Positions 32,431 to 55,180 are shown, numbered from the stretch's first letter. The stretch is DNA of 64,000 nt from Proteles cristata cristata (GCA_017311185.1 JAESUZ010002555.1:62001-126000), one strand, 5' to 3'. Made by a program: numbers and translations. Notes: generated from the sequence alone by a model not told the origin.

Positions 32431-35400
32431 ATCTACTAGGCATTTTTTAAAATCCTGCTTTTCCATGCCAAGTCTCCTGTGGAACTGGTATGGGATTAAT
32501 GGACATGAATTGGAAAGAGAGGTCAATATGAATGCACCACGGCGGCCTAATTGTTAGGGTTGACAGATGTCTAGCAATCTGTTCACAAAAGGTAAATAGG
32601 ACAAAACTCCTTCTTGACGCTACTGGCATAAATCTCGTTAAGAAATCTGAGAATTAGATTGTGTATGTATTTTAAAAAGCACCATTCTCTTGTATTGATC
32701 AGGTAGGTCCCACCTGTTCGGGAGACGTTTGAGCTGTGATTTCAGGCTTGTGGCTGGCTCACCATGAGGCCAACACCCTCTTAAGAATCTATCTGTACTG
32801 GCACCACAGATGATTTGATAGGTTTGTAACTTACTGGGTGTAAAGATGAGGAAGCGTCACATACAGGAGAGCAAGGCTTAGGTTTGAAGCCATCACCTCT
32901 CAAAAGGTGACCAGGAAGGAAACGTTTAAGTCATAGCATGGATTCTAAGCCCCTTCAGAGCTGCATCAGACCTCTAAGACCAATACCAGCACTTCCTGTC
33001 CTGTTTCATTGGTATGAAACACATCCTTGAAGTCTGCAACCCGATCCTACTCCTAACTGAACAGTTCTATTTTAAATAAAGTTTTTTAAAGTTGAAAAGA
33101 AAAATCCAGCAATTAAGACATGGCAGCTTCCAAAAGCATAATTCACATTTCACTCAAAATTTAATGTTTCAGCTTCAAGTAATAGTGTTTATGGTTAGTT
33201 GGTTTTTAAAGCCATAATACTGGCAAGGTAAAGTTTCATTTAACCTGGCTTCATTCCTCAAAAGTGTTAAGACTCAAGCGAGCAGAGCTCTCAATTCTAC
33301 AATTCCCCAGACTTTTGATAAGCAGTCAATAATTTTGTAAATGAAAATGCTGGCTTTCACCATTCCAACTCAACACCCTCCCCAAGGGAAGTCCATTTTA
33401 TATGGGTCACATGACATTCGGCCCTGGCTGGCTACCAGTACTATGAAAATCTCTTCTACTCCCTAGTTAGATTTTAAATGGAAACATGCCAGCAGAAGTA
33501 AGGAAAGAATCCACAAAAAAGACCATTTGCCTTAATGCTAGCATAGCCTAGCAGCTACGGTGTATTTAGAGCAATGTTTGGCTTGAAAGAAAAAAATAAC
33601 ACTTGGTTCAAGTCAAAGCCCTAGACCAAGAGAATGGTTAAACGTGGAAGATATAAACTAAACTCCCAGTCATATTTAGAAGGCGCTTTTCAGCTTTCGT
33701 GCTGACTTGAAAAAAAAGAAACCACCACCAGGAAGATGCATACTTACCGGGTAAAAACCTAAGTTGCCATGGGAGATTTTTCTCCAAAAGTACAACTTCC
33801 TCACCTAATTAAGCCAGTAATTAGGCTGAGGGAACCAGCTATCAAATGTGCTTCAAGTGGTGAGCTTTCTAAACACCCTTTGGTGATGTCTCGTGAGCTC
33901 ATTGGAAACCTTAAGGTCCGAGTAAAAGGGACAGGTTTCCACAGCTGCTCGGCACCTGCCAGGGAAAGGGGCTGGGGCCCGGGCGGCTGGCACAGGTTCT
34001 TCGAGCCTTCTCTTTTGCATATTACACAGTGCACTGGCTTGCCTTACAATCTCAAGGTTCACATACGGGGGAATGTGTTCTACACTGCTTCCTGAAATTT
34101 TGTGCAAAAGTACTTCAGAACTAATGAAGGTAATACTTCAGGAGGAATCCTTTTTTTGTTTGACTTCTACCCTAAGTTGCCAAGCATTAGGGGAAAAAAA
34201 GGCCCTTTCTGAACATTTGTGCTCTCCCCACCAGCTGGAAAGCAACCCTTCCACTTAGAAGATGTAACCCGACAAGGGTATATAGTATATGTTTAGGAAG
34301 AGGTAGCACTCCCAGCCTACCCGAAAAGGCCCGAGTTCATGTTTGGAACACAAAAGGAGTGGTAGAAAGGAACAGGGTACATAGTCTGCCTTGAAAAGCA
34401 GCCATTTGATGAAGAGTCACAAATCCAAAGATTTTGGACATTACAGTAAGATTTCAGAATTTGCTGGTAACAATTATCTTTCACACACATGAAATGAAAT
34501 GCTTTTAAAAAGTCTGATACCAAATGTTCTTTACACTATACAGACCCATTTGCCACTTAAAATGAAAAGGAGGCATCCTTTCCCTTCCTTTATCTTTTCA
34601 ATCCCATGCAAACCATAACTGGGTACAAGGCACCAAATGTTATGAATTGTATAAAATTAGTTCACAAAGCTTTATCAGTAAGTAAAACAAACTCCATTTC
34701 CCCCTCCCTGCTTGCCGGCCCCCCCTCCCCCCCACACCCAACCAAGTTTTCATTCTGTACTACGCTCAACCTCTCTCAGGCTTCTGAGGCCTGGCTGGGG
34801 CCATGCCCCACTGCCAAGCCAACCCAGTCACTAGCTCTTGCTCTGCGATGGAACTGTAAGCATAGCCAGTGTGGGGAACACGTACAATCATTGACTCTAG
34901 AAGCCTTGCCATTTAAAACAAAAATAAACTCTGCTATTGAGTCCATAGGACACATTAACACTTCTACAGTTTCTAATTTTATTCATGACATTTTAAGAGA
35001 CATCTGGAAATTCTTTACAGTGTGGCACTGCCCCCCTCAGCCTGAGAGGGGACTGGATCAAAGCTGGCAAGAGCTCTGCCTGCCATGTAATAAGAGCTTC
35101 AGTTCCTGGCTGTTGAGGGCATGCCTTTTTTTTTTTTTTTTTTTTAAACACTAGCATGGATGCGTACTCCGAGGCAGCCGCAAGTATGAGGGTCAAGCTA
35201 GATTGAGGTAAAACTCCTTTCGGAGGGCCAGGGTGCATTCATCTTGGCTGGCTACGGCAGAAAGTAAACACACCAGCCAACTACAAAGGGCTCCGGGAAC
35301 GGGACTCTAACTGCTTGTCTGAGAGAAACAGGCCCCTAAGGTTCAGTTAGGAGATCTTGGGTTTGATTTGGCAGCATCAAGTCAACTTCCACCTGGTTCT

Positions 35401-38019
35401 TAGTTTCTTCCCTTTAGAATGTTTCAGCTTAAAGATGCAACTAAGAATTCCATCTACTTCCAATATGCAAATAAATTAAAGGCAAAGGGAATTTCCCTCA
35501 CAATAGCCACTGGCTTCTGCAGCAGGGAACTCTTTTAATAAAAATCTCCATAAATACTAACTTCTCAACAGCGTCTAGTGCTGCTGCCTCTGGGTACCTG
35601 AGGTGTCTGTGACTGCAGGGGCACCTTCAAGGGTAGGCAGCTCAGGGAGGACTCTGTCGTGGCTTCTAGTCCAACTCCTTTGAAACCATCTTAGTAATTT
35701 GATACACGGGTGCTCAGCTAAGTGAAGCACTTATTTTACAAAATCCTTAAATCTGCTTAATAATTCTTATAGATATTTGGTATAAAACTATTTTTAAAAA
35801 TTAAATTTGAAGATTTTTTAGTTTTCCATTAAATGTTCATTTTTCTGAAGTATTTCCCCCCTAGACGGCCTGAGGGGTGAAGTAGATGCTCTAGTTCTTT
35901 TCGATGTGTAAGTTCTCTTTTTCTAGAATAATAAATACGGCATTCAAAGAAAGATGAGGCACAATTCCCATTTTCCTTTCCTTTTTACTCTTTTTTTTTT
36001 TTTAAGTTCATGGGCTTTTCCATTGCCACAGAAAGTCTCCACCAGTCCTGCCAACTTAAAACCACGGATCTAGAGAGCACAGCTTTACATCAGGGCCTCC
36101 GGCAGCAAGGGCAGCTGTGACACTTTAAAACAGTGTCCAGGAGAGGGTGAGCCCGGGGCCAAGCTTGTACAAAAAAGCCTGCAGTAGACAATATAAACCA
36201 AACAGCATAAAAAATGCCATACGCTATCGCTTCCAAATAAAAGCTAAATATTACAGAAACCTCACAGTGTTGGAAAAAGCAAGTTTAATTTAAAACATAG
36301 TCACTCCCCCTTCTCTATCCAAGTGAGCCATTTTCTGTCTGAATTTTCTCTGTGTCTCAGTGCTGTCTGTCAGGTCCTAAGGGAGAGTCCATCTCAAAAG
36401 AGATCAACAGCAAGTGCTACAGATCCACTCTGGAAATGGGGCTCACCCACACCCCTAAGCTACGACCCTCATTCTTCACGCTTTCTTGTCCCAACCTCCC
36501 ACCCTTCCCCAAACTCCCTCCACATCTGCTTCCTTCAAGCGACAGCTGTACTCCTACCTGAACTGAAATGTTCATATGATACACTCAGTCAAAAGATGAG
36601 CATTCATGACAGGTAGAGGTCGATGGCGGCAGCCCCCATGATGACAGTTCTGGTCTGTGTTCACTTTTACTGGTGAGTCTAACTGAAGGACTGAGAAGGT
36701 AAATTCAGTGGTGCCTGATGCGGTGGAGGGTTTCCATCTGGGCGATTTCATTCCACTTAGAAACTGACCCAGCATAAACAAAGATGTATTTTACCAGCAC
36801 TTAAGTAAAGGACAGGGCACTCTTTTTTCCTCTGCTGGACTGAGTGCAGGTGGGTAAAGAAGCAGTAGGGATTATCAGATGTAGGAGGAGATGGGCTGGG
36901 GCCAGCAGCAGTGAACTGCTCGGATATACGGGGGCAGATTCCTCAGCCCTAGAAAAGCAGAAATTCCCCAACCTTGTGTTGAACAAGAATGTTCTAGCCC
37001 TCCAGGCACAAGAAAGCTGCTGCAGGCGAAGAAAAGCTGCATGCTGCACCGAGGTGAGGACAGGTGATAGGCATTCAGGTAAGGCCTGGACCACGGGCTA
37101 TCTCTGCTCTCCTCCACTGAGTTCTGAGAAAGCCTCAGACAGCGGACCTAAAGACCGATTTAAACCAAACCATGTGCTTGCCCTACACCTGAACCAGGGA
37201 TATGCTACAGAACTGGGTAGCCAGGAATGCCCTCCGGCTCAGTGTGCAACGAAGGACATGTCACAGACAATGTATTGCTTCCCCAGGTGAACTGCTCCTT
37301 CTTTAGGATGGAGGGTGGTTCATGCCAGTCTCAGAAGATGTGGAATGATTAAATGACAGCAGCAGCCAGGAGGGCAGGACACCAGACCAACCTCCCATTT
37401 GGTGGGGGTGAGGGTGGGGGATGGGAATCTGCTCTATGCATCTCATTCCACTCTTCCACTGCTATCCCCTAAAAAGGGAAGTCTGCAAGTTTTCAACCCT
37501 TGATGGTTACTTCCTTTGTAGGAACAAGTCCTTATGATTCACCTCCTGCCTGGAACCAGTCTCATCCAGCAAGCTGCCAGCCCAGGGCCCCACCTCACGT
37601 GCTCTGTCCCGGGCTCCTCACAACAGGACGGCTCCTCTGGTGCTGCAAGGAGGCCCTGACTCCTGGGGGAATCACAGAGTGGAAAGAAAACATGGCTGCT
37701 CTCCTGGCTGCATCTGATCGCCTTACTCCCTCTTTCTTCCACCCAGATCCTCTATCTGCAGAAGCAACTGATGAAAGAATCTTCATAGAAGTTACTCCTT
37801 TTGATGTGTTTTATCAAAGAGGGAATTCCCAAATCCATTCAAAAGAAAGTGACTACAGATCGTATGATAGGACAGGAGTCACCTGGCATCTTCTGCCGTA
37901 GTTCCAGTGAGGCAAACCTAGCAATCTGTTCCTACACTAGACCTTATTTCCTATAAGAGGAAAGATGGATGAACACCAACAGTTCAAAAGTAAGCCAGTC
38001 CTTGACACATGCCTCCCGT

Positions 38020-47292
<9,273 letters not shown>

Positions 47293-47313
47293 CTGGCACG
47301 ACAGGGCCCCCAG

Positions 47314-47345
47314 AAAGAGAGGGAGAGAGAGAGAGAGAGAGAGAA
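47314..47345 (+). repeat. (GA)n tract at USP49 acceptor
   Basis: About 14 GA units on plus. Read in USP49 sense it is (TC)n lying 25-50 nt upstream of the candidate acceptor, where a polypyrimidine tract or branch region is expected. Confidence 0.8.
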
Positions 47346-47876
47346 AGCTTTCAGCAAAACATTTTCCTAGAAAGAGGGTTGCAACTGTCATTTTCAACTC
47401 AATGCTCATTAGTTTTCAATTCAAAATGGATTCCTTTGGAAGGAAGAAAAAAAAATACTGTTTTGGGAGGAGGGCTTAGCGCCAAGTTCAAGCTTTACAT
47501 TTTCTAAGCCTGTATAAATTCCTGAATAGCAACTCATTTTTACCTGAGTCCTATCTGTATTCCTTAGGAAATGATATTACCCTTAGTTCATTAACATTGC
47601 ACCCAACTGGCCACTAGGGGAAAGAAACTTGTATTCCGAACCATCTCCAAACTGATGATGTCCTCTGTATCCTGTACTGATCAAGATCCTAGTTGTATGT
47701 ACAAAGGGACAGAGGAGAGGAGAGACATAATGTTTCAAATACCTATGAGAGATGAAGACCCTCAAATAAAAAGGCAATCTTAGGTCAGTTTCAATGTATT
47801 TCAAAGCAGAGATAACAGAATAGGTAAAGGTAAGAAAGAGAAAGTCCTCTAGACTACAAGGTGACATTTTTCTTTA

Positions 47877-48080
47877 AAAGTTTTTTCTTTAATGTTTATT
47901 TTTGAAAGAGAGAGAGAGACAGAGTGTGAGCAGGGGAAGGGCAGAGAGAGAGGGAGACACAGAATCCGAAGTAGGCTCCAGGCTCTGAGCTGTCAGCAAG
48001 GAGCCCTACGCGGGGTTCAAACTCACCTGAGCTGACATCGAGAGTCGGAGGCTCAACTGACTGAGCCACCCAGGCACCGC
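47877..48080 (-). mobile_element. CAN-type SINE
   Basis: ctttaatgtttatttttgaa, (GA)n, gagctgtcagcaaggagccc, a shortened head region and ccacccaggcaccgc. Flanks aaggtgacatttttctttaa and aaggtgccatttttctttt show the target site. Confidence 0.88.
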
Positions 48081-48157
48081 TAAGGTGCCATTTTTCTTTT
48101 CTTGGGTCCAAAGAACCTGGCTAAGAAGGTAGTCTGTGAGCCTGAATCTAAATAACT

Positions 48158-48259
48158 TTTTTTTTTTTTTAAGTAGGCTCTATGCCTAGCATGGTGCTCA
48201 CACTCACAACCCCTAGATCAAGTGACACATGCTCTACTGACTGAGCCAGCAAGGCACCT
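48158..48259 (-). mobile_element. Short older tRNA-SINE
   Basis: Poly-T, aagtaggctctatgcctagc, atggtgctcacactcacaac, then ctactgactgagccagcaag. Flanks gaatctaaataactt and gaatctaaataacatt are the target-site duplication. Confidence 0.82.
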
Positions 48260-48280
48260 GAATCTAAATAACATTTTAAA

Positions 48281-48653
48281 TGTCTACTATAGTCTGAATG
48301 TTTGTGTACCGCCCCGCCCCCCAGTCATGTGCTAAAGTACCCCTTGCCCAAGGTGATGGTATTAGGAGGCAGGGCCTTTAGGGGATGATTAGGTCATGAA
48401 TGGGGTGACCCTCATGGGATAAGCCTTCATGAATGGGATTTTAGTGTCCTTATAAAACAATTCCCTCAACCCTCACCCACGTGAGGACACAGTAAAGAGC
48501 CAGTGTTATGGCCATGAATCAGGAAGTTCTTACCAGACATGGAATCTGGTGCCATGATCTTAGGACTTCCTAGCCTCCAAACTATGAGAAATGTTTGGGT
48601 TTATAAGCCGAGTCATGGTATTTTTGTTATAGCAACCCTGAGGGACTAAGACA
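48281..48653 (+). mobile_element. Solo LTR of MaLR type (old ERVL-MaLR)
   Basis: The sequence follows the layout of a mammalian MaLR-type LTR: tagtctgaatgtttgtgtac near the start, aaggtgatggtattaggagg, gcagggcctttaggggatga, ttaggtcatgaatggggtga, cacgtgaggacacagtaaag, then ttatagcaaccctgaggga and a terminal gactaagaca. No internal retroviral genes accompany it. The subfamily assignment is uncertain. Confidence 0.62.
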
Positions 48654-48809
48654 ATGTGAAAAGAACATGTACATCTTGTAGAAAGGGTGGGAAAACTTTT
48701 ACTTTCCTTACTGAAAAGAAAAGACAGATCTCTTAGGACAAGTGATGGAGTGGCTATTGGTTTAACCAAACTACCAAGCAAAAAAGAAAAAAAGCAAATC
48801 TTCCAGATG

Positions 48810-48858
48810 ATATATATATATCATATTCATATACACACACACACACACACACACATAT
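48810..48858. repeat. (TA)n and (AC)n microsatellite
   Basis: Short TA repeats followed by about 13 AC units. Confidence 0.85.
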
Positions 48859-49062
48859 GAAAATGCTTTTTAAAACAGTGGCAACATATTGAGCTCTTTT
48901 TCTTCTTCTTCCTGTCTTCCTACCATTGCTTCTTCCATATTGTTCTTCAGAGAAACTTAATGGGCAATTTCTCCAAGGAAAAGAGGCTGCACAATCATTT
49001 TAAAAGAAAACTATTCTTTGGAACCTTCACAGTTTTTTTTTTCTTTTCCAGTACTAGCATTT

Positions 49063-49276
49063 TTAAAAACTTTTTGTTTGTTTTATTTTTGAGACAGAGA
49101 GAGACAGAGCATGAGTGGGGGAGGAGCAGAGAGAGAGGAAGACACAGGATCTGAAACAGGCTCCAGGCTCTGAGCTGTCACCACAGAACCCGATGCGGGG
49201 CTTGAATCCACGAACCATGAGATCATGACCTGAGCCAAAGTCGGATGCTTAACCAACTGAACCACCCAGGCGCCCC
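49063..49276 (-). mobile_element. CAN-type SINE with 16-bp target-site duplication
   Basis: Flanked by tccagtactagcattt (49,047-49,062) and tccagtactagtattt (49,277-49,292), one mismatch. Complete minus-strand body with gctgtcaccacagaacccga and a head ending ccacccaggcgccc. Confidence 0.92.
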
Positions 49277-50104
49277 TCCAGTACTAGTATTTAAATTCCC
49301 TAGAAGTATTTCCTCTTATAAAGTAAACTTCCTTCACTCCCATTTCTTCTCTACTTTCATTTCTGTGAGCAAATGAAGTTCCATGATTATGGAGTGACGC
49401 AGAGAAGTTTTAAATCCAGTACATTCTGAGTGATTCCTTTAATTGGTTTCCAGATGCCCTTTTTGGCCTATCTATTGCTAAAGCCCACGACTGTACCACA
49501 GGACCAAATGAGAGATCCTTCCTATTTTTTACTGCCCATTCCAGATTGGCGAAGGCCATGTCCCTAGATAAGAAACCTTTAAATCATACAAAGGAAAGCA
49601 ATATAGATGATCTTCAATCAAGTCAAATCATGCTTTTCCTTTGAGTTCTTTCAGGATTTAGGTTCTCCTACATTATTTTTCTAATTACTGACTTGTTACT
49701 AAGTGCCCTGTACGTCTCTGGATGTATTTCCTAATTAGATATAATCTTCTTCAGCGAGACGATCATGTGTTACAGTTATTTTTTCACTCCTTTATAATTT
49801 TACAGCTTGTGGGTGCTCAGCTCTTAGTGGTCAGAGGTGTTCTGTCAGAATTACCTTCCCACACAGTCCAAAATGGTACTGAATTAACCATCTTTTTCCT
49901 TTTTGTAGGGCACAGCCAAATTAAAACATATACATATTAAAAAGATGAGATGGTAAATAAATGAATTTTCTTTTTGCTACTTATTACCAACCAAGAGTTC
50001 AAGCTGAGTATGCAGAGTGCTTACAACCAATTATTCGGGACACAAAAAAGTCAGTAATTAGAGTGAAGGGGGGAAAAATCAATAGACTGGCAATACTCCT
50101 CACT

Positions 50105-50302
50105 TAGTATTTTTCAAAACGTCATTTCTGAGCCACTTACCAGCATCAGAATTCCCTATGATACTTGTTGTATGTACAGATTTCTGGTCACAACTCCAAA
50201 CCTAATGAATTAGAGTCTGGGGAGATGTCTCAAACCTACATTTTATATAAGCCCTACAGAGGACTGGTTTGTGCATTAAAACCTCAGAACCACTGCACTA
50301 AT
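50105..50302 (+). mobile_element. MER5-like hAT-Charlie DNA transposon remnant
   Basis: The series agtatttttcaaaacgtcat, accagcatcagaattcccta, ctaatgaattagagtctggg and cctcagaaccactgcacta resembles the MER5 consensus, with the characteristic end gagaaccactg. It is a diverged, non-coding remnant. Confidence 0.6.
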
Positions 50303-50426
50303 CCAGTAAATTATAGGGATGAATATGTCCTCAAGGAAATCAAAGAAAGAATTCTCTTCCTTGAAATCTTCCACTTCAACCAACATTATCCAATAGAACT
50401 TCCAGCAATGATGGTAATACAATTTA

Positions 50427-50552
50427 TCTGTGCTGCCTAATACTGTATTAACTGGCCACCTGTGCCTATTGAGTACTTGCAATATGGCTAGTAAGAATGA
50501 GGGACTGGATTTTATTTATTTATTTTGAGAGAGAGAGAGAGAACAGAAGAGG

Positions 50553-50596
<44 letters not shown>

Positions 50597-50787
50597 CTCA
50601 AGCAGGCTCCATGCTGTCAGCACAGAGCCCGCTGCATGGCTCAAACCCACGAACATGGAGATCATGACCTGAGCCGAAATTGAGTCTGACACTTAACCAA
50701 ATAAGCCACCCAGATGCCCCTAATTTTGAGTAATTTAAATTTAAATAACCATATGTGGCTAGTGGCTGCAATACTGGATAGCACAGA
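50427..50787. mobile_element. DNA-transposon-like element with terminal inverted repeats, split by a SINE
   Basis: The left end tctgtgctgcctaatactg (from 50,427) is an imperfect inverted match to the right end aatactggatagcacaga (50,770-50,787). Inner arms also mirror each other (gcctattgagtacttgcaat versus the ggctagtggctgcaat side). A SINE at 50,505-50,720 interrupts it. The family was not identified with certainty; it resembles small hAT-type MITEs. Confidence 0.55.
50505..50720 (-). mobile_element. CAN-type SINE with long (GA)n
   Basis: ttttatttatttattttgag, two (GA)n blocks (the second about 32 nt), gcaggctccatgctgtcagc and a head ending ccacccagatgcccc. It is nested in the inverted-repeat element above. 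Confidence 0.88.
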
Positions 50788-53700
50788 CTTAAATACACCA
50801 GGACAGATAAATCTTTGGCTCACTTGGCTTTTCTTTTTGTTTTCTGTCCTTTGGAAGATTCAGAATTGTATCTAAATAGCCTCTTCTTATGACTCAAAAC
50901 CTGGCAAATCCTCATTTCAGCCAACAGGAGCCTTGATGTGTCTTCAGGAATTTAATTGCTACAGAGATCTTATCACATGAAACACAGCACAGCTTCCAAT
51001 CCTACAAAGAGAGTATCTCTGTGAACAAGAATCCAGCAACACAACACTCAGAACACTGATGCTTTGCAGAATCAACTCCTGTGCTGGAAATATATGCTGG
51101 AGCAACCAAAAGCCAAAAGAGAAAAACACTAAAAAACCATTCTGTACCCTCTCAGTGAAGAGCTGTCAAATGGAAAGGGCACTCTGGAAATTCTTTCTTC
51201 CGATTTCATTTTCTGATCTATAAATCTGCTGATCACGCACATCCTTTCCTGCACAGCCCTTTTCCCATTACAAATCTGTCGTGGCAACTCAGTAACCTGC
51301 CATATGGCAGAGTAAATCCATTCAGGAAAACACGGGGCTACTTTGCACCTCACCACACTGATTTAAGCTAGGCAGACTAGCTTCTCTAGAGAAGAAAAGC
51401 ATATCATGAATTGGAAACCACCCAAAAGTGACACAAAAGAAGAAAGCCATCTTAACCAACATACAAAATAAAGAATAAAGAGAACACAATCCAGGTATAC
51501 TCAGTTCAAGACAGACGATGTGTTTAACATACCTCTCATACATACTCTGACTTTGTTTAAGAAACAGGCCTAACACCCACAGGCATAGGAATTCTGGTTT
51601 ACATTTTTCTGGCATGTACACCTTTTGCTTCATGATGCCGAAAGGCCATAACAGTCCTAATATTTCCACTTAAAACCTACATCACCCAGTATGACAGAGA
51701 CCCAATATCCAAGAGATAAACTTGCAGCGTAACTGGCAAAGAAGATGTGGCTTAACAGTTCTCCACCGTTAAGGAGATGAGCAACTTTAAATGAATGTCC
51801 TACATGCCCTGGATTATCTACACATGGAGTAAGTAAACTTGACAAAATATTATTGCCTCTTTAATTACCATAGTTTTATTTTAAAAATGTGAATCGACTG
51901 GGCTAAAAGTCATAACCACTATTTAAAAGCATCCTATTATAGTTAATGTCACTAAATATTAAATTAGAAGGTAATGAAATCTTCAATTTATGCCTTTTGT
52001 TCTGAAATAGAAACTTGTAGATTTAGCCTGTCATTTTAAAAAAAAGTGTATGAGATGACTGAACATTACAATCATCTTTCAAAAATCTATAGCTTAAAAA
52101 TATAATTGTCTTTTAATTGGGCCATTCCAACTGGTCTCATGTAGCAAATTTCTTACCTGATCCTAAACATGTAACTACATGACCAGAATAAAACTTCTGC
52201 AGGGAAGGCTGGGGGGTGGGGGGATGAGAATCAACAAAAACCAAAGAAGAAAAAAATAATCTCCTTTGGGGAGATTCCCATTTCTTCTCTGTCTCTCTCA
52301 TTGTAGTGATTTCTTCCCAGTTCTTAACTAAGGACAGTGGAATAATCCTGCCTGGTCTTAGTGAGACCAAGTGGCATACATTCCAGCTTCAGAGAAAGTA
52401 GACACTATGGTAACATGCTGACAGCCTTCATTTACATAAAAGAATACTAATTACGTGGTATCATCAACATCTGCGATTCTGCTCACTGCCATATGCGACA
52501 GCGCAGGGTATGTTAACCCTTCAACTTACTAAATGTACCCTAAATTGCATGTACCACAAAACTCGCAAAGAATGCTTGAAAAGACACAGTGAATACAGTT
52601 TTCTAAATAAGTATTGAAAGTGAATTTTATTTTCAGCTGACATTTTATTTCCAAAAGATATGGGAAAATATAATTTAATACCAACATACAATTAAGGAAA
52701 AGATGAAAGATACAGTTAATAACCCCAAAGGGAAGAATGCTGCATTCTAGAGTATTATGTAGGGCTCTAAAAGGCTGTATTCAAAGCACAACAAAACTAG
52801 CCTTTTGCATTTTTAGATTACGGCTCAGTAACGTAAAAAAATACATACAAAATAAGGTAAACAAAAAGTAGGAGCAGAGCCTGGGAGGGATGACGTTAGT
52901 GAGAGTGCGCAGAAGCCCTCTGCTAAGGCAGGGTACGTGTGGCAAGCGCGGTGAATGGGTGGAGCGCCGCCACTCCTTCTGCTCCCTTTCTCCCGCCCTG
53001 TTCTGTTCCCATCCTCCCTGAATATGGGGCGATGGCGGGGGACTGGGGTGGAGGTAACCCATAGGTCAGAGTGTGGCTCGGAGACTCCTAGAGGCTGAAT
53101 TCTCTGAGAGGACCTCAGAAGCACTAAGTGTGTTCTTTAGTCCTCTGACCTGAGGAAAGGAGGACTGCTGAAGTAGCGGCTCTGGGCCACAGGCAATGGC
53201 ATGCTCATACGCTGGGTGTACCCAAGCCTTGTGAGCTGTGTCACTGCTCACTTGATGTCAGTAATCAGGGACTGGTGTTCAGGAATGACTGTCTAATCGT
53301 GAGTGACAGCAGATTTAAGGTTATGCCCACATGGTCATGTCTCTCTCATTTGAATTAGGACTTACCTTCTTCATTAAAAAAGGAGTAGGGTTCACATAGG
53401 GAACTGGGCCAGGCCCACAGCCCTGCTTTACCGACGGCAGGGGCCATACCTGTGGCCCAGCAGGGAAACGACAAGGCAGAGAAAAAAATGCTCTGTACCA
53501 AATACCAACCTCTCTGACCACAGTAAGAATGGGGATTGGGTTTAAGCCCTCTGTGCCTTCAGTCTCTGCAGTCTTTTGTTCACCTGTCTCCCCAGGTACA
53601 CCTATGCCCAAGTCCTCCTGTCCAGACAGAGAAAGAGAGGCATACAGACACTTTCTCCCCTGCCTACTTTATTTCTGGCAAGATCACGTGCAGCTGCATC

Positions 53701-53969
53701 TTCCTCGCAGCTCACTCTTTAACACATTCACTTCATGGAAACTATTTTCTCAAAGGTCATCAGTAATTTCCTTTTGGCTAACTTCATTAGCCTGAATTTT
53801 GGGCTACTTTTCTTCTCTGGTTTTCTTCCTATGTCTGTAATTACACCTTCCCTGTGTTTGTGTGTCTCTCTTCCTGGAAATGTAGGCTTTTCTCAAGGTT
53901 CTGTCTTTGGCTCTCTTCTCAGTGATCATCTATTTCTAGAATGTTGAGTATCATTTCTGTACAATGTGA

Positions 53970-54172
53970 TGTATTTTATTTTTTTTAATTTTCAGAGAAA
54001 GAGAATGTGAGTGGAGGAGAGGGGCAGAGGGAGAGAGAGAGAGAACTGTCATAAGCAGGCTTCACACTTAGCATGGGGCCTAATACAGGGTTTGATCCCA
54101 CAGCCTTGGAATCATGATCTGAGTTGAAATCAAGAGACAGACGTTCAACTGACTGAGCCATCCAGGCACCCC
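53970..54172 (-). mobile_element. CAN-type SINE, diverged
   Basis: tttattttttttaattttca, gagagaactgtcataagcag, gatcatgatctgagttgaaatc, ending gagccatccaggcacccc. This is the older gaaatcaagag subfamily. Confidence 0.83.
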
Positions 54173-54182
54173 AAGATAATGT

Positions 54183-54300
54183 TCACACTTTTTAAAAAGC
54201 ACTTTATTGAGATAGTTTATATACCATAAAATTCACTCATTTAAAACATACAACTCCACAATTTTTAGTATTTTCAGCCTGCCGCAAGAACTTTTGAATA
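54183..54300 (-). mobile_element. Old L1 3'UTR fragment
   Basis: Contains gcactttattgagatagttt, ataccataaaattcactcat and ttaaaacatacaactcc, a sequence shared by the 3' parts of ancient L1 families. Confidence 0.55.
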
Positions 54301-55177
54301 TAAAATCTTTCAATTTCATTGCAGGGCCTCAGTCTTGGGTTGGATTTATGGTCAGATGCCTGCATTACGTATATGACTATTAACAGTATCTGCAAGACGA
54401 AAGTTTTGCGCTTTTTTGTTTGTTTGTTTGGTAGCCATGATGATCAGGCACTGAGATATATACAGTTTCATGCAGGTCTCCAGGTGATCAGATACATAAG
54501 ATGACTGACAGGGGGTTACGGAGATGCCATCTGTGGAACAAAGCTAAGCTAGCTGGCCTTCGAGGGATGTGACCTTTTGATTGATTAACCTAATACTCTT
54601 GCCAAAGATGTCTGTGTCTAAAACTCATTACCACCTCATCGAGGAGGACACTAGACTGAGGAAAGGTGGCCAAAAGAGAGTGCTCACAAGACATTTCGAA
54701 ACCACAGGGAAACAGACACATATGTGCTCTTAGAAATGTCACCTATGACTCTACAGAGAAGTGGCAGCCAAGAGTAGAGGATACCTAGGTGTGCTGTATA
54801 AGCATGAAACACAGCTTTACCGTAATTTATGCTGATCAAATTTATCCGATCAAAGGGGCCTGTTTGCTACAACCCGGTGTAAATGTTTGAGCATTGTCTA
54901 CGGGACAAGCTAGTGTTGAAGCAAGGTCCAAACTAAAAGCTCCGTCTTCTAGTCCACTGCCATGTGGAAAATTTCTGCCACTGAGAGGATCAGGGTTGAC
55001 CCTTCAGAAATTTGACCTGCAGTGTGTCTCCAAAACAGCATGTCTCCACAGCAGCCAGCTAGTCGTCAAAATGTATGCACATGTCAAGCTGTGCATGTGT
55101 GCCCAAACTTCTTGAACTGGGTGCTTTAAGTATGTGCAGTGAACTGCATGTACATTATACCTTAGCAGAGCTGTTAA

Positions 55178-55180
55178 AAG

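Larger units (their letters stand above)
31950..38019 (-). other. USP49: Probable long USP49 3' untranslated region
   Basis: About 6 kb between the USP49 stop codon and the minus-strand AATAAA at 31,969-31,974. It has no supportable ORF and only one SINE remnant (32,310-32,430), an unusually low repeat density beside the SINE-rich introns, which fits transcribed UTR. An alternative minus-strand AATAAA (plus tttatt, near 34,978) could give a shorter form. The extent is inferred, not seen. Confidence 0.5.

Noticed and set aside
50505..50620. Regular repeats suggesting a CRISPR-like array
   Set aside because: The regularity is simple (GA)n within a SINE in a mammalian genome; there are no spacers and no palindromic repeats.
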